Origin: Rhodobacter maris
GTDB taxonomy: Bacteria; Pseudomonadota; Alphaproteobacteria; Rhodobacterales; Rhodobacteraceae
Reading direction: 5' to 3'
Assembly (NCBI RefSeq): GCF_900217815.1
Contig: NZ_OBMT01000007.1
Location: 1-64,000 of the forward strand
Length of the DNA: 64,000 bases
Shown: positions 20,072 through 29,808 of the stretch, piece after piece
How the letters are laid out: every line of letters starts with the position of its first letter
Position numbering within the stretch: position 1 is the first letter of the stretch
Notes under the pieces: generated by a model
Seen by the model: only the letters and a program-made list of their open reading frames with translations
What the model was told of the DNA's origin: nothing
The model's database searches: none
Translations under genes and position numbers: made by a program

Positions 20072-21064
20072 ATGACAGAGACCCCTATTGTCACGCCGCA
20101 TCGCGAAAGCCGGCTGGCGCATTTCCCGATCACTTTTTATGCCACGACGATGGGCTTGGGCGGGCTGACGCTGGCGCTGCGCGCGGGGGCTGCGCCGCTT
20201 GGCCTCGGGCCCTTGCCCTACCAGATCACGCTCGCGCTGACAGTGGGTGTTTTTGTTTTGATTTCAGCGTTTTATCTCTCCAAGGCGGCAATGCACTGGC
20301 AGCATGTCCATGCGGAATGGCATCATCCGATCCGGCTCTCCTTCTTCCCGACGATTTCTGTTTCGATGCTTTTGATGTCGATCGGATTGATGACGGTTTC
20401 GAAGCCTGCGGCGCTCGCGCTCTGGGGTGTGGGGACAGCGCTGCAAGGCGTGCTGACGCTCGCCGTGGTGACGAACTGGATCGGCACGCGCAGCTTCCAG
20501 CACGGCCATCTGAACCCGGCCTGGTTCATTCCGGCGGTGGGCAATGTGATCGTGCCGGTGGCGGGCGCGGGCCTCGGCTTTAACGAGATTTCCTGGCTCT
20601 TCTTCTCGGCGGGCATGATGTTCTGGGTGATCCTGCTCACGCTCGTTTTCAACCGGCTGGTGTTCCATGACCCGCTGCCGGGCCGCCTGCAGCCGACGCT
20701 GGTGATCATGATCGCGCCGCCGGCGGTCGCGTTCATCGCCTGGGTGCGGCTGACGCTGGGGGAGGGGGCGCAGGTCGATGCGATGGGCCATGTGCTCCTT
20801 TCGCTCGCCTATGTCTTTGCCGCGCTCGTGGCCGTGCAGCTGCCGCGGATCCTGCGGCTTCCCTTCGCGATGTCGTTCTGGGCGCTCAGCTTTCCGATTG
20901 CGGCGCTGACGATCGCCACATTCCTCTATGCCGAGCTTGACGGCTCGCAATTGCATCTGTGGATGGCGGAAGGGTTCCTCGGCCTTCTCGTTGTGGTCAT
21001 TGCCGGACTTGTCGGACGCACGCTTCTGGGGATCGCGCGCGGCGAGATCTGCCAGCCCGAGTGA
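20072..21064 (+). CDS. SLAC1/TehA-family anion channel or transporter
   Basis: 330 residues with about ten transmembrane helices. It starts with a short cytoplasmic stretch, then LAHFPITFYATTMGLGGLTLA, the typical TehA/SLAC1 first helix (HFPI.FFA..MG). Further family traits are the regularly spaced Phe/Gly helices and HLNPAWFIPAVGN. Members conduct anions such as nitrate, chloride or malate, or give tellurite resistance. The start at 20072 follows GAGGAG. Its divergence from an NsrR-like gene suggests a role in nitrogen-oxide or anion handling, but this is inference. Confidence 0.85.
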   Translation: MTETPIVTPHRESRLAHFPITFYATTMGLGGLTLALRAGAAPLGLGPLPYQITLALTVGVFVLISAFYLSKAAMHWQHVHAEWHHPIRLSFFPTISVSMLLMSIGLMTVSKPAALALWGVGTALQGVLTLAVVTNWIGTRSFQHGHLNPAWFIPAVGNVIVPVAGAGLGFNEISWLFFSAGMMFWVILLTLVFNRLVFHDPLPGRLQPTLVIMIAPPAVAFIAWVRLTLGEGAQVDAMGHVLLSLAYVFAALVAVQLPRILRLPFAMSFWALSFPIAALTIATFLYAELDGSQLHLWMAEGFLGLLVVVIAGLVGRTLLGIARGEICQPE

Positions 21065-21161
21065 AATGCAGCGGGTCGCCTCGGCGGGGTCGAGGCGACC
21101 TGCCGGCGGCTCCGCTTCAGCGGCGCGAAAGACCCTGCAACGCCGGACATCTGGCCCGCGC

Positions 21162-21773
21162 TCAGTCTTCCTTCTTCCCCTCCTCGGGGGAAAAACGCGA
21201 GAAGAGCGGCGCTTGGGCGGCGAAGAACCCCATCAACAGAACCGGCAGCCCGAAGGTCTTGAAATTCACCCAGACCGTATCGGAGAACAACCGCCAGATC
21301 GTCTCGTTGGCGATCGCGAGAAAGACAAAGAAAGCGACAAGCCGCTTTGTCAGGATCACCCAGCCTTCCGGTGCCATCGGGATTGCCCCGTCCATGACCA
21401 GTTGCAGCCAAGGTTTGCCGCGCAGGAGCCCGAACCCCAGCAGGCCCGCGAAAAGCAGATAGATCAGCGTCGGTTTCATCTTGAAGAAGCGCGGATCGTT
21501 GAACCAGATCGAAAGCCCGCCAAACACGACCACCAACACCAGCGTGGCGATCTGCATGGGCGCAAGCCGCCCGGTGAGCGCCCAGAGCGCCGCCATCGCG
21601 ACGACAAGCACCGGCACGAAGATTGCAGTGGCGAGCACAAAACCACCGTAGCTCTCGCCCCAGAGCGTGACCGGATGATCCTTGAACAGGAAAAAAGCCG
21701 CAAAGAACACCAGAAGCGGGCCGAAATCGAGCGCGGCCTTCAGGGCTGGTGCTACCGGTTTTCTCTCGTCCAT
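21162..21773 (-). CDS. yciB: YciB/IspZ inner-membrane septation protein
   Basis: 203 residues with five to six hydrophobic segments. LDFGPLLVFFAAFF, FKMKPTLIYLLFAGLL and the later NETIWRLFSDTVWVNFKTFG are the hallmark motifs of the YciB (septation protein A) family, which affects cell-envelope and division processes. The start at 21773 follows GAGGGAGAG. It lies 13 bp downstream of an EamA transporter gene and is probably in one transcript with it. Confidence 0.92.
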   Translation of the reverse strand: MDERKPVAPALKAALDFGPLLVFFAAFFLFKDHPVTLWGESYGGFVLATAIFVPVLVVAMAALWALTGRLAPMQIATLVLVVVFGGLSIWFNDPRFFKMKPTLIYLLFAGLLGFGLLRGKPWLQLVMDGAIPMAPEGWVILTKRLVAFFVFLAIANETIWRLFSDTVWVNFKTFGLPVLLMGFFAAQAPLFSRFSPEEGKKED

Positions 21774-21786
21774 GCGTCTCTCCCTC

Positions 21787-22689
21787 TCATCTGCCTGCAA
21801 ATTCCACCACCACCGCCCCCAGCGCGATCAGCGCCATCAGTCCGGTGCGCCGCGGCCCCACCTTTTCGCCCAGCACCAGCCAGCCGATCAGCGCCGCAAA
21901 GACGGTCGAAGTCTCGCGCAGTACCGCCGCCTCGCCGACCCGGTCGATCCGTGTCGCCATCATCACCGCGCCGAAGGAGAAATAGGCGACGATCGCGCCC
22001 GAGACACCCCTTTTCACGAGGCCGGGCCATTCGGCTGCCGGAATGTGTCGCCAGCGCCGCAGCGTGAGCAGCGGCATGAACCAGGCATCGAGGAAGAAGA
22101 ACCAGGCGAGGAAGGTGAAGGGGTTCGGCGTGGCGCGGATGCCGTAGGCGTCGATCGTCGTATAGGCGGCAACGAAGCCGCCGGTCAGCACCGCGAGCGC
22201 GAGCGCCGAGACCATGGTCTCGCGCCCCACGGTGAGGGTGCGCAGGTTGTAAAGCGCAAGTCCCCAGATACCGCCGACCAAAAGCGCCACGCCGCCCCAT
22301 TGGCCGGGTGTGAAATGCTCCGAGAAGAGAAGCCCCGCTCCGATCACCGTGAAAAGCGGCCCGGTGCCGCGCACCACCGGATAGACCACAGTATAGGCGC
22401 CGCGAGTATAACTGGCCGCCTGGGCGAGCTTGTAGCCGATATGGACCAGCACGACGACGGCGAAGATCGGCCACATCTGCGGCTCGGGCCAGGGCACGAC
22501 GAAGAGCGCAAAGGGCGCCGCGATGATCCCGTAAGAGGCGTCGATCACGCCGCGGCTGATCCAGGGGTCGTGACGCCCCTTCTGCATCGCGCCGAAGAGC
22601 GCATGGAGAAAGGCGGCCATCAGCGCAAGGCCGATCGCCACGTTGTGTCCGGTGGGGGTTCCGGAAATGGCGCTGATGGTGTCGAGCAA
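21787..22689 (-). CDS. EamA/DMT-superfamily transporter
   Basis: 300 residues, about ten transmembrane helices in two repeats. VAIGLALMAAFLHALFGAMQKG at the start, YPVVRGTGPLFTVIGAGLLF at the end of the first repeat and AALIGWLVLGEKVGPRR in the second are typical EamA features. Substrate unknown. It precedes yciB by 13 bp; its 5' side borders the second copy of the palindromic repeat, 26 bp upstream of the ATG, so its promoter may lie within or next to that element. Confidence 0.88.
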   Translation of the reverse strand: MLDTISAISGTPTGHNVAIGLALMAAFLHALFGAMQKGRHDPWISRGVIDASYGIIAAPFALFVVPWPEPQMWPIFAVVVLVHIGYKLAQAASYTRGAYTVVYPVVRGTGPLFTVIGAGLLFSEHFTPGQWGGVALLVGGIWGLALYNLRTLTVGRETMVSALALAVLTGGFVAAYTTIDAYGIRATPNPFTFLAWFFFLDAWFMPLLTLRRWRHIPAAEWPGLVKRGVSGAIVAYFSFGAVMMATRIDRVGEAAVLRETSTVFAALIGWLVLGEKVGPRRTGLMALIALGAVVVEFAGR

Positions 22690-22715
22690 GGGTCTTCTCT
22701 GATCTGGCGGGGAGG

Positions 22716-22847
22716 GGGGCGCTGCCCCCCGTCGCGTGCCGCGACTTCCCCCGGGATATTTGCGTCACGTCGACGGGGAAAGGGTTTTGCGTCGACTTGG
22801 TACAAATATCCCGGACGGGTGGCCCCCCGCAAAGAGGGGGCAGCACC
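22716..22847. repeat. Palindromic intergenic repeat, copy 2
   Basis: A 132-bp member of the same family: left arm GGGGGGCGCTGCCCCCC, then CCCCCGGGATATTTGC, a central GTCGAC-containing hairpin, ACAAATATCCCGG, and a right arm of GGGGGCAGC with a decayed end. It ends eight bases from the ftsY stop codon. Confidence 0.8.
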
Positions 22848-22855
22848 TTCGGGTC

Positions 22856-24493
22856 TTATTCGGTCTCGATGCCGACAAGGGCGGCGGCGAATTCCTCGGG
22901 ATCGAAGGGGAAGAGATCGTCAATTTGCTCGCCAAGTCCGATCGCATGGATGGGCAGGCCAAAGCGGTCGGCGAGTGCCACCAGCACACCCCCTTTCGCG
23001 GTGCCGTCGAGCTTCGTCATCACGAGGCCCGAGACATCGGAGATCTTGCGGAACACCTCCACCTGGGCGAGCGCGTTTTGCCCCGTGGTCGCATCGAGCA
23101 CCAGAAGCGTGTTGTGGGGCGCGCTGTCGTCGATCTTGCGGATCACGCGCACGATCTTGGCGAGTTCTTCCATCAGGTCCGTGCGGTTCTGCAGCCGCCC
23201 GGCGGTGTCGATCATCAGAAGGTCCGCGCCGTCCTCGCTGGCGCGTTTGAGCGCGTCAAAGGCGAGCGCCGCGGGGTCCGAGCCCTCGGGCGCAGTCAGC
23301 ACCGGCACCCCGGCACGATCGCCCCAGACCTTGAGCTGCTCGACGGCCGCGGCGCGGAACGTGTCGCCCGCGGCGATCACCACCTTCTTGCCGGCGGCGC
23401 GGAACTGGCTGGCAAGCTTGCCGATCGTCGTGGTCTTGCCGGAGCCGTTCACGCCGACGACCAGCACCACCTGGGGCTTGCGCGCATAAAGCGGCAGCGG
23501 CTTGGCCACCGGATCCATGATCCGCGCGATTTCGGTGGCCAGAAGCGCCTTCAGTTCCGGCACCGAGAGCTTGCGCCCCATCCGCCCCTCGGCGAGGTTG
23601 GCGCAGACGCGCAGCGCCGTCTCCACCCCCATGTCGGCGGCGATCAGCAATTCCTCGAGGCTTTCGAGCATCTCGTCATCAAGCACCCGGCGCGGCACAT
23701 CGGCGCGCGGCGTGGCGAGGCGGCCAAAGAAGCCGGGCCGCGCGACCTCGGGGGGCGCCGGCTCCACCGGTTCGGGCGGGGGAGCCCATTGCGGGGCCGG
23801 TTCCGGCTCGGCCGCAGGGGCCGGGTCGGGGGCGGCGGGGCCGCGGCCCATCAGGCGTCCGAAGAACCCCCGCTTTTCGGGCTCCGGCTCCGGCTCCGGT
23901 TCGGGCTCGGGGGCGGATTCCTGCTCGGGTGCCGGTCGGGGCTTGGGGTCGGCTTCCGGTTCGGACACCGGCGCGGGGTCCGGCTCAATCTGGGCTTCCC
24001 CGGTTTCCGTTTCAGGTTCATGAGCGGTTTCTGGCGCGACGACCGGCTCGGCGACGGCTTCACCTGCCCGTTCGGGCGTGGGGTCCGGCGCGATCTCGGG
24101 CTCGGGCGCCATCTCTGGCGCAGGTTCGAGTTCCGGCTCGGGCGGGGGCTCATGAACGGATCCCGGCCCGGGGAGGGCCTCGGCGGCACCAGATTCCGGT
24201 TCGAGCTGCGGCTCTGTCCCCGGTTCGGGCACGATGTCGTGATCCAGCTCGGGGCCGATCTCGGGCTCCGGCGCGATTTCCGGCGCGATTTCCGGCTCGG
24301 GTTCCGGGGGCGGTGCGGGCTCTGGCGCAGATGTTGACGGCGCATCCGGGGCCGGTCCGGGCGTTGTCTCCGGTGCCGCCGCGATGTCTTCGTCGGGCTC
24401 CGCAGGCGCTTCGGCGACCAGCGCGTCAAGTCCTTCCTCGAGCTTCGAGGAAGAGCGGGTGAGCCGCGATTTGAGCTTGTTGAAGAACGACAT
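22856..24493 (-). CDS. ftsY: Signal recognition particle receptor FtsY
   Basis: 545 residues. Residues 1-20 form a short basic start ([17 protein letters not shown]), followed by a long acidic Pro/Glu/Ala region to about residue 255 made of PEPE-type repeats. The NG GTPase domain then runs to the end: [16 protein letters not shown] (G1), [19 protein letters not shown] (G3) and [10 protein letters not shown] (G4). FtsY docks ribosome-SRP complexes to SecYEG at the membrane. The acidic linker is longer than in E. coli and low in complexity. The start at 24493 follows GGAGG at good spacing. Confidence 0.97.
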   Translation of the reverse strand: MSFFNKLKSRLTRSSSKLEEGLDALVAEAPAEPDEDIAAAPETTPGPAPDAPSTSAPEPAPPPEPEPEIAPEIAPEPEIGPELDHDIVPEPGTEPQLEPESGAAEALPGPGSVHEPPPEPELEPAPEMAPEPEIAPDPTPERAGEAVAEPVVAPETAHEPETETGEAQIEPDPAPVSEPEADPKPRPAPEQESAPEPEPEPEPEPEKRGFFGRLMGRGPAAPDPAPAAEPEPAPQWAPPPEPVEPAPPEVARPGFFGRLATPRADVPRRVLDDEMLESLEELLIAADMGVETALRVCANLAEGRMGRKLSVPELKALLATEIARIMDPVAKPLPLYARKPQVVLVVGVNGSGKTTTIGKLASQFRAAGKKVVIAAGDTFRAAAVEQLKVWGDRAGVPVLTAPEGSDPAALAFDALKRASEDGADLLMIDTAGRLQNRTDLMEELAKIVRVIRKIDDSAPHNTLLVLDATTGQNALAQVEVFRKISDVSGLVMTKLDGTAKGGVLVALADRFGLPIHAIGLGEQIDDLFPFDPEEFAAALVGIETE

Positions 24494-24556
24494 CGGGGCC
24501 TCCATTTTGACCGATCCCTAGCCGATCGGGACGCGGCTGGAAAGGGTGAAGCCCGG

Positions 24557-25198
24557 TCAGCCGAGCGCGGCAAGCGCGATCAGCGCCTGGGCGGGCCAGT
24601 AGAGCGCCCAGACGGCAAAGGCGGCAAGGCGGCGCGTCCGCCCCTCGGGCAACACGAACAGCTCAAGCGCAAGAAGGAAATCGGAGGTCATGAAAAGCGC
24701 GGCGCCGGTGACGAGCCGCAGATCGGGCACGCGCAGCGCCGCGATCACCATGACCCAGATCACTCCGATATAGGCCCGCACCGGCCAGCCGAGCGCGCCC
24801 GCGCGGGGGGCGATGCAAAGGAGCGCACAAAGCGCCAGAGCGGTTGCGGTGACTGCGGGATAAAGCGCGGGGCCGCCGGTCCCCAGCGCGAAAAACGCTG
24901 CCGCATAGGCGAGATGGCCAAGCGCGAAAGCCGCCATGCCGGAAAGAAACGCGGCCTGTCCGGGGCGCGAGAGTGCGAAATCCCCGGCCGAGCCTGCCAC
25001 CAGTCCCCAGAGAATCAGGGCGGCAGGCCCCGCAGGTGCGACCACCGCCACCCCGGCGGCAAGTGCTGCCACCGCGCCCGTCTTGACGAGCGATTTGCGC
25101 CAGCTCGGCGGGGCCGCGACAAAAGACGCCCCCTGCCAGAGCGCGAGCGCGAAGGCAGCACAGAAAAACGGCAGGGTGACGAAGGTGAGGGCAACCAT
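24557..25198 (-). CDS. YhhN-family (lysoplasmalogenase-like) membrane protein
   Basis: About 213 residues with seven to eight hydrophobic helices. The pattern KTGAVAALAAG, GLVAGSAGDFALS, AFALGHLAYAAAF and ALFMTSDFLLALELF, with Asp residues within helices, is that of the YhhN/TMEM86 family; some members cleave the vinyl-ether bond of lysoplasmalogens. The substrate in a bacterium like this is uncertain. The ATG at 25198 is preferred; a TTG at 25216 is also possible, and both ribosome sites are weak. Confidence 0.8.
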   Translation of the reverse strand: MVALTFVTLPFFCAAFALALWQGASFVAAPPSWRKSLVKTGAVAALAAGVAVVAPAGPAALILWGLVAGSAGDFALSRPGQAAFLSGMAAFALGHLAYAAAFFALGTGGPALYPAVTATALALCALLCIAPRAGALGWPVRAYIGVIWVMVIAALRVPDLRLVTGAALFMTSDFLLALELFVLPEGRTRRLAAFAVWALYWPAQALIALAALG

Positions 25199-25312
25199 CC
25201 CCCGAAGGAGCCACAAAACCGCCGCCGCGGCAAGTCGTCACCCCCCCCGTGGCGCTGGTTTCCCGCTATGGAGGAAATCAAGTCGGACCCTTCGTACAGG
25301 AGATCCCGCATC

Positions 25313-26512
25313 ATGACAGAAAAACCCACCGACAAGCCCACCGAACTGCCCTTCGCGACTTTCGTCGATGCGCTCAAGGGGCTGCGTCGCCTTGGCCGCG
25401 AGGTTCCGGGCGTTGACAGCTTCGCGCTGATGACGTTCGTTCCCGTCGTTTTGATCCTCTTCAGTGCGCTCTTTGGCGGGCTCTGGGCCGTTCTGGCCCT
25501 GGCCTGGATGTTGATTGGCATCGATCTGGTCGACCGGCGCTTGCCCGGGCCGTCGCCCGATGCGCCAGAGGGCGCCGAATTCCCCGCCGCCGACACGCTC
25601 TCCAAGGCGCTGGCGATCACTCATTTCGTGCTGCTGGTGATTGTCGTCGGCGCGATCGCGGGCTTTGCCGGCACCGGGATCGTGTCGCGGATCCTGCTGC
25701 TCGTCGCCGCGGGGCTCTGGTTCGGGCAGGTCTCGCATGCCAATGCCCATGAGCTGATCCACCGCCCCGAACGCGGCCTCTTTTCCCTGGGAAAATGGGT
25801 CTATGTCACGCTTCTTTTCGGCCATCACGTCTCGGCGCACCGGCTGGTGCATCATGCCGCCGTGGCCACGCCGCAAGATCCCGCCACCGCCACGCTTGGC
25901 GAAAGCTTCTGGTCCTTCGCGCCGCGCGCGTGGATCGGCGGTTTCAAGGCCGGGCTCGAGATCGAAAAAGCGCGGGCCGCGCAGCGCAAGGCGGCGCTCG
26001 GGCCGAAACCGGGGCTGAAGGCGCGCCTCGCCGCGCTCAACCCCTATGTGCTCTACCTGCTGGGGGGCTCTTGGTGCGTGATCGGGGCGGTGCTGTTTTT
26101 CGGCTGGGGCGGGCTCTTTGCCTATCTCGCGCTTTGTGGCTATGCGCAGTTGCAGATCCTGCTGAGCGATTACGTCCAGCATTACGGGCTTTTGCGCCGC
26201 CAGATCGCGCCCGGCCAATATGAGCCGGTGAGCGAGGCGCACAGCTGGGACGCGACCGAAACCCTCTCTTCGCTCGTCATGCTCAATGCGCCGCGCCATT
26301 CCGACCATCACGCTCATCCGACGCGGCCCTATCCGGCGCTGCGACTGGGCGATATCGCGGCGCCCGGGCGGCCGATCCTGCCCCACAGCCTGCGGGTGAT
26401 GGCGGCGCTGGCGCTTGTGCCCTCGAAATGGCGCGCGGCGATGGATGAGCGGGTGCTGGGTCTGCGCAAGGCCGAGGCGGCGCCACGGGTGGAAATGGCG
26501 CCCGAGACGTGA
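25313..26512 (+). CDS. AlkB-like membrane non-haem diiron hydroxylase
   Basis: 399 residues. It has the histidine boxes of alkane 1-monooxygenase-type enzymes: HELIH (146-150), HRLVHH (176-181) and RHSDHH (328-333, within NAPRHSDHHAHPTRPY), plus DYVQHYGL in place of the usual NYIEHYG. Four or more transmembrane helices precede and separate them. The family hydroxylates terminal methyl or fatty-chain carbons using O2 and rubredoxin electrons. No rubredoxin gene is adjacent. The substrate could be an alkane, fatty acid or other lipid chain. An in-frame ATG at 25268 is an alternative start. Confidence 0.88.
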   Translation: MTEKPTDKPTELPFATFVDALKGLRRLGREVPGVDSFALMTFVPVVLILFSALFGGLWAVLALAWMLIGIDLVDRRLPGPSPDAPEGAEFPAADTLSKALAITHFVLLVIVVGAIAGFAGTGIVSRILLLVAAGLWFGQVSHANAHELIHRPERGLFSLGKWVYVTLLFGHHVSAHRLVHHAAVATPQDPATATLGESFWSFAPRAWIGGFKAGLEIEKARAAQRKAALGPKPGLKARLAALNPYVLYLLGGSWCVIGAVLFFGWGGLFAYLALCGYAQLQILLSDYVQHYGLLRRQIAPGQYEPVSEAHSWDATETLSSLVMLNAPRHSDHHAHPTRPYPALRLGDIAAPGRPILPHSLRVMAALALVPSKWRAAMDERVLGLRKAEAAPRVEMAPET

Positions 26513-26579
26513 AGACTCACGCAGGCGTGGCTTTGCGCCGCGCCTGCTTTGCGGCACTCTGGCGCGAAAGGAGACCCTG

Positions 26580-26990
26580 ATGCGCGCCATGACCCTTGCC
26601 CTCGTCCTTGCTGCCGTTCCGGTGCTTGCCAGCGCGGAAGATCTGGGCCCGCCGCTCACCGCCGAGGAATTCGACGCGCTGACGCTGGGCAAGACGATTA
26701 CCTACACCGCCGAAGGCGAGGTTTACGGGATCGAGGAATACCGACCCGGGCACAAGGTTGTCTGGGCTTTTGCCGAAGGCGATTGCCAGGAGGGAGACTG
26801 GTTCGCACAGGGCGAGCAGATCTGCTTTGATTATCACCACGCCGAGGTTGGGCTGCAGTGCTGGACCTTCCATCACGGGCCCGAGGGGCTTGTGGCCTGG
26901 TTCGAGGGGCGGCAGGACGGCGAGCCGCTCGTCTCCCTGCGCGAAAGCACCGTGCCGCTCAACTGCCCCGGCCCCGAGATCGGGGTCTGA
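26580..26990 (+). CDS. Small exported protein of unknown function
   Basis: 136 residues with a clear Sec signal peptide (MRAMTLALVLAAVPVLASA-ED). The mature part is acidic and Trp-rich, with four Cys residues (in EGDCQEGD, QICFDYHH, LQCWTFHH and LNCPGPE), enough for two disulfides in the periplasm. ITYTAEGEVYGIEEYRPGHKV looks like a small beta-sandwich protein; such proteins are found in Rhodobacterales but I cannot name a function. It has a good AAGGAGA ribosome site and lies 67 bp after the AlkB-like gene, so it may share its transcript. Confidence 0.7.
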   Translation: MRAMTLALVLAAVPVLASAEDLGPPLTAEEFDALTLGKTITYTAEGEVYGIEEYRPGHKVVWAFAEGDCQEGDWFAQGEQICFDYHHAEVGLQCWTFHHGPEGLVAWFEGRQDGEPLVSLRESTVPLNCPGPEIGV

Positions 26991-26993
26991 GCC

Positions 26994-28457
26994 TCAGAAC
27001 AGCGAGCCCTGCTCCGGCGGGGCTTTTTTCTTGGTCTTCGGCTTGGGGGCTGCGGGAGCGGAGGCGGGGGCTGGCGGGGCACCCGGCGCGGCGCCTGTAA
27101 CGGCCGAAAGCCTGCCATCGGCAAATTCGATCTCGAAGGCGCCCGCTTGGGTCGCGGCTTCGGCCGTGGTCAGCACCGTCTCGCCCGGGCCACGCACCAC
27201 CGCATAACCGCGCCGCAGCGTCTCGGTATAGCCGAGCGTGAGGCGCAGCCGTTCAAGCCGGTCGAGCCGGTCATGGAGCGCGGCGAAGCGCGCGCCGGGC
27301 GCTTGCTGGAGCCGCCCGGACAACTGGCCGAGCCGCTCGCGTTCATGGCGCAGGTAGCTTTGCAACAGCCGCGGCGTCACGCGCGCGGCAAGGGGCGCGA
27401 AGGCCGCGCGTTTCTTCACCACCACGCGCTCAAGCGCGGGCAGGAGCCGGTCGGCGGTGAGGTCGAAGCGCTGCCGCTTCGGGCGCAGCGCCGCATCGGG
27501 GCGACCGAGCGCGCGGGCAAGGTCGGCGAGCCGCTGGCGGCGGGCGTCGAGGCGGGAGAGCAGCGCGCGTTTGCTCCGCGCCTCCAGATCGTTCAGCCGT
27601 GCGGCCAGCTCGGCGCGCACCGGCACCGCCATTTCGGCCGCCGCCGTGGGGGTGGGGGCGCGCCGGTCCGCGGCATGGTCAATGAGCGTCGTATCCGTCT
27701 CATGGCCCACCGCCGAAATCAGCGGAATCCGGCTCTCGGCGGCGGCCCGCACCACCGCTTCCTCGTTGAAGCCCCAAAGATCTTCGAGCGAGCCGCCACC
27801 GCGCGCGACGATGATCAGATCGGGCCGCGGCGCCGGCCCGCCCGGCGCAAGCGCATTGAAGCCGCGGATCGCGGCGCTCACCTCGGGTGCGCAGGCCTGC
27901 CCCTGCACTGCGACGGGCCAAAGGAGGACACGGCGCGGAAACCGGTCGCGCAGCCGGTGCAGGATGTCCCGGATCACCGCCCCCGAGGGCGAGGTGACAA
28001 CGCCGATCACCTCGGGCAGATAGGGCAGGGGGCGCTTGCGCGCGGGGTCAAACAGGCCCTCGGCGGCAAGCGCCTTGCGCCGCGCCTCCAGCATCGCCAT
28101 CAACGCACCCGCCCCCGCAGGCTCCACATCATCGACAATGAGCTGGTATTTCGACTGGCCCGGAAAGGTCGTCATCCGCCCGGTGGCGATCACCTCCATC
28201 CCCTCTTCGGGGTGGATCTGCATCTTCGCCACTTGCCCCTTCCAGCTCACCGCCGCCATCACGGCATTGGCGTCCTTGAGGTCGAAATAGAGATGACCCG
28301 AGGAGGGGCGGCTCACCCGGCCCACCTCGCCGCGCACCCGCACCCGGCCAAACTCGCCCTCGATCATTCGTTTCACCGCGCCGGAGATCTCCGACACGGT
28401 GTAATCATGCGCGTTCGAGGGGCCGTTCGGGCCCGGGCCGTCTTCGAGAATGTCCAT
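26994..28457 (-). CDS. xseA: Exodeoxyribonuclease VII large subunit
   Basis: 487 residues. The N-terminal OB-fold domain (YTVSEISGAVKRMIEGEF, SSGHLYFDLKD) is followed by the nuclease domain (IGVVTSPSGAVIRDI, IIVARGGGSLEDLWGFN, SAVGHETDTTLIDHAADRRAPTPTAAAE) and a long coiled coil (about 290-430). With XseB it degrades single-stranded DNA. The C-terminal 45 residues are Ala/Pro/Lys-rich and disordered. It is convergent with the preceding exported-protein gene (three bases between stops) and divergent from purD with a 74-bp gap. Confidence 0.96.
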   Translation of the reverse strand: MDILEDGPGPNGPSNAHDYTVSEISGAVKRMIEGEFGRVRVRGEVGRVSRPSSGHLYFDLKDANAVMAAVSWKGQVAKMQIHPEEGMEVIATGRMTTFPGQSKYQLIVDDVEPAGAGALMAMLEARRKALAAEGLFDPARKRPLPYLPEVIGVVTSPSGAVIRDILHRLRDRFPRRVLLWPVAVQGQACAPEVSAAIRGFNALAPGGPAPRPDLIIVARGGGSLEDLWGFNEEAVVRAAAESRIPLISAVGHETDTTLIDHAADRRAPTPTAAAEMAVPVRAELAARLNDLEARSKRALLSRLDARRQRLADLARALGRPDAALRPKRQRFDLTADRLLPALERVVVKKRAAFAPLAARVTPRLLQSYLRHERERLGQLSGRLQQAPGARFAALHDRLDRLERLRLTLGYTETLRRGYAVVRGPGETVLTTAEAATQAGAFEIEFADGRLSAVTGAAPGAPPAPASAPAAPKPKTKKKAPPEQGSLF

Positions 28458-28531
28458 GTCGCCTTGCCTGCGGGTTTGCGAAACCTTAGAAGGCGCGAAA
28501 GCCGAGGCCAAGGGCCAAGAGGGAGCGCGCG

Positions 28532-29794
28532 ATGAACATTCTCATTCTGGGGAGCGGCGGGCGCGAACATGCGCTGGCCTGGGCGGTGAAGCAAAACCCG
28601 AAATGCGACCGGCTGATCGTCGCGCCGGGCAATGCCGGGATCGGCCAGATCGCCGATCTGGCGCAGATCGACCCCTGCGATGCCGCCGCCGTGCTGGCCT
28701 GTGTCGCGGAAAACGCCATTGATTTCGTGATCATCGGCCCCGAGGCGCCGCTCGCTGCGGGCGTGGCCGATGCGCTTCGCGCCGCGGGCGTGCTGACCTT
28801 TGGCCCCTCGGCGGCGGCGGCACAGCTTGAGGCCTCGAAAGCCTTCACCAAGGAAGTGTGCGACGCCTGTGGCGCGCCTACGGCGGCCTGGGCACGGTTC
28901 TCGGCGCTTGACCCGGCGCTGGATTATGTCCGCGCCTGTGGCGCGCCGATCGTGGTGAAGGCCGATGGCCTCGCGGCAGGCAAGGGCGTGATCGTGGCGA
29001 TGACGCTCGATGAGGCCGAGGCGGGGCTGCGCGAGATTTTCGGTGGTGCCTTTGGCGCGGCGGGCGCCGAGGTGGTGATCGAGGAATTCATGGCGGGCGA
29101 GGAGGCGAGCTTCTTCGTGCTCTGCGATGGCAAGGATGTGCTGCCCGTCGGCACCGCGCAGGATCACAAGCGGGTGGGGGAGGGCGATACCGGCCCCAAT
29201 ACCGGCGGCATGGGGGCCTATTCGCCCGCGCCGGTGCTGAGTGCGGCCTTGCAGGAACAAGTGCTCGATCAGATCATCCGCCCGACCGTGGCCGAGATGG
29301 CGGCGCGCGGCACGCCGTTCCAAGGTGTGCTCTATGCCGGGCTGATGATCGATCAGGACCGGGCGCGGCTTGTGGAATACAACGTCCGCTTTGGCGATCC
29401 GGAATGTCAGGTGCTGATGCTGCGGCTCGGCGCGCAGGCGCTCGACCTGCTGCAGGCCTGTGCCGAAGGGCGGCTTGCGGGGCTTTCGGCAACCTGGGCT
29501 GAGGATCACGCCCTCACCGTCGTGATGGCGGCGAAGGGCTATCCGGGCGCCTATCAAAAGGGAAGCGAAATCAACGGGCTTGATGCGCTTGCGGAAAGCT
29601 CGGCGCAAATGGTCTTTCATGCCGGCACGGCGCTGAAAGAGGGCAGGATCATCGCCACCGGCGGCCGGGTGCTCAATGTCACCGCGCGGGGCGCGAGCCT
29701 GCAAGAGGCGCAGGAGCGCGCTTATCAAATGGTCGATGCGATCGACTGGCCGGAAGGGTTCTGTCGGCGCGACATCGGCTGGCGCGCGCTCTGA
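28532..29794 (+). CDS. purD: Phosphoribosylamine-glycine ligase
   Basis: 420 residues of the ATP-grasp superfamily. It starts ILILGSGGREHALAW, with GPEAPLAAGVAD, VKADGLAAGKGV, DHKRVGEGDTGPNTGGMGAYSP and FGDPECQVLM. It joins glycine to 5-phosphoribosylamine, the second step of purine synthesis. It is followed 14 bp later by copy 3 of the palindromic repeat, a likely terminator. Confidence 0.97.
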   Translation: MNILILGSGGREHALAWAVKQNPKCDRLIVAPGNAGIGQIADLAQIDPCDAAAVLACVAENAIDFVIIGPEAPLAAGVADALRAAGVLTFGPSAAAAQLEASKAFTKEVCDACGAPTAAWARFSALDPALDYVRACGAPIVVKADGLAAGKGVIVAMTLDEAEAGLREIFGGAFGAAGAEVVIEEFMAGEEASFFVLCDGKDVLPVGTAQDHKRVGEGDTGPNTGGMGAYSPAPVLSAALQEQVLDQIIRPTVAEMAARGTPFQGVLYAGLMIDQDRARLVEYNVRFGDPECQVLMLRLGAQALDLLQACAEGRLAGLSATWAEDHALTVVMAAKGYPGAYQKGSEINGLDALAESSAQMVFHAGTALKEGRIIATGGRVLNVTARGASLQEAQERAYQMVDAIDWPEGFCRRDIGWRAL

Positions 29795-29808
29795 TCCCGA
29801 GCGGCAAA

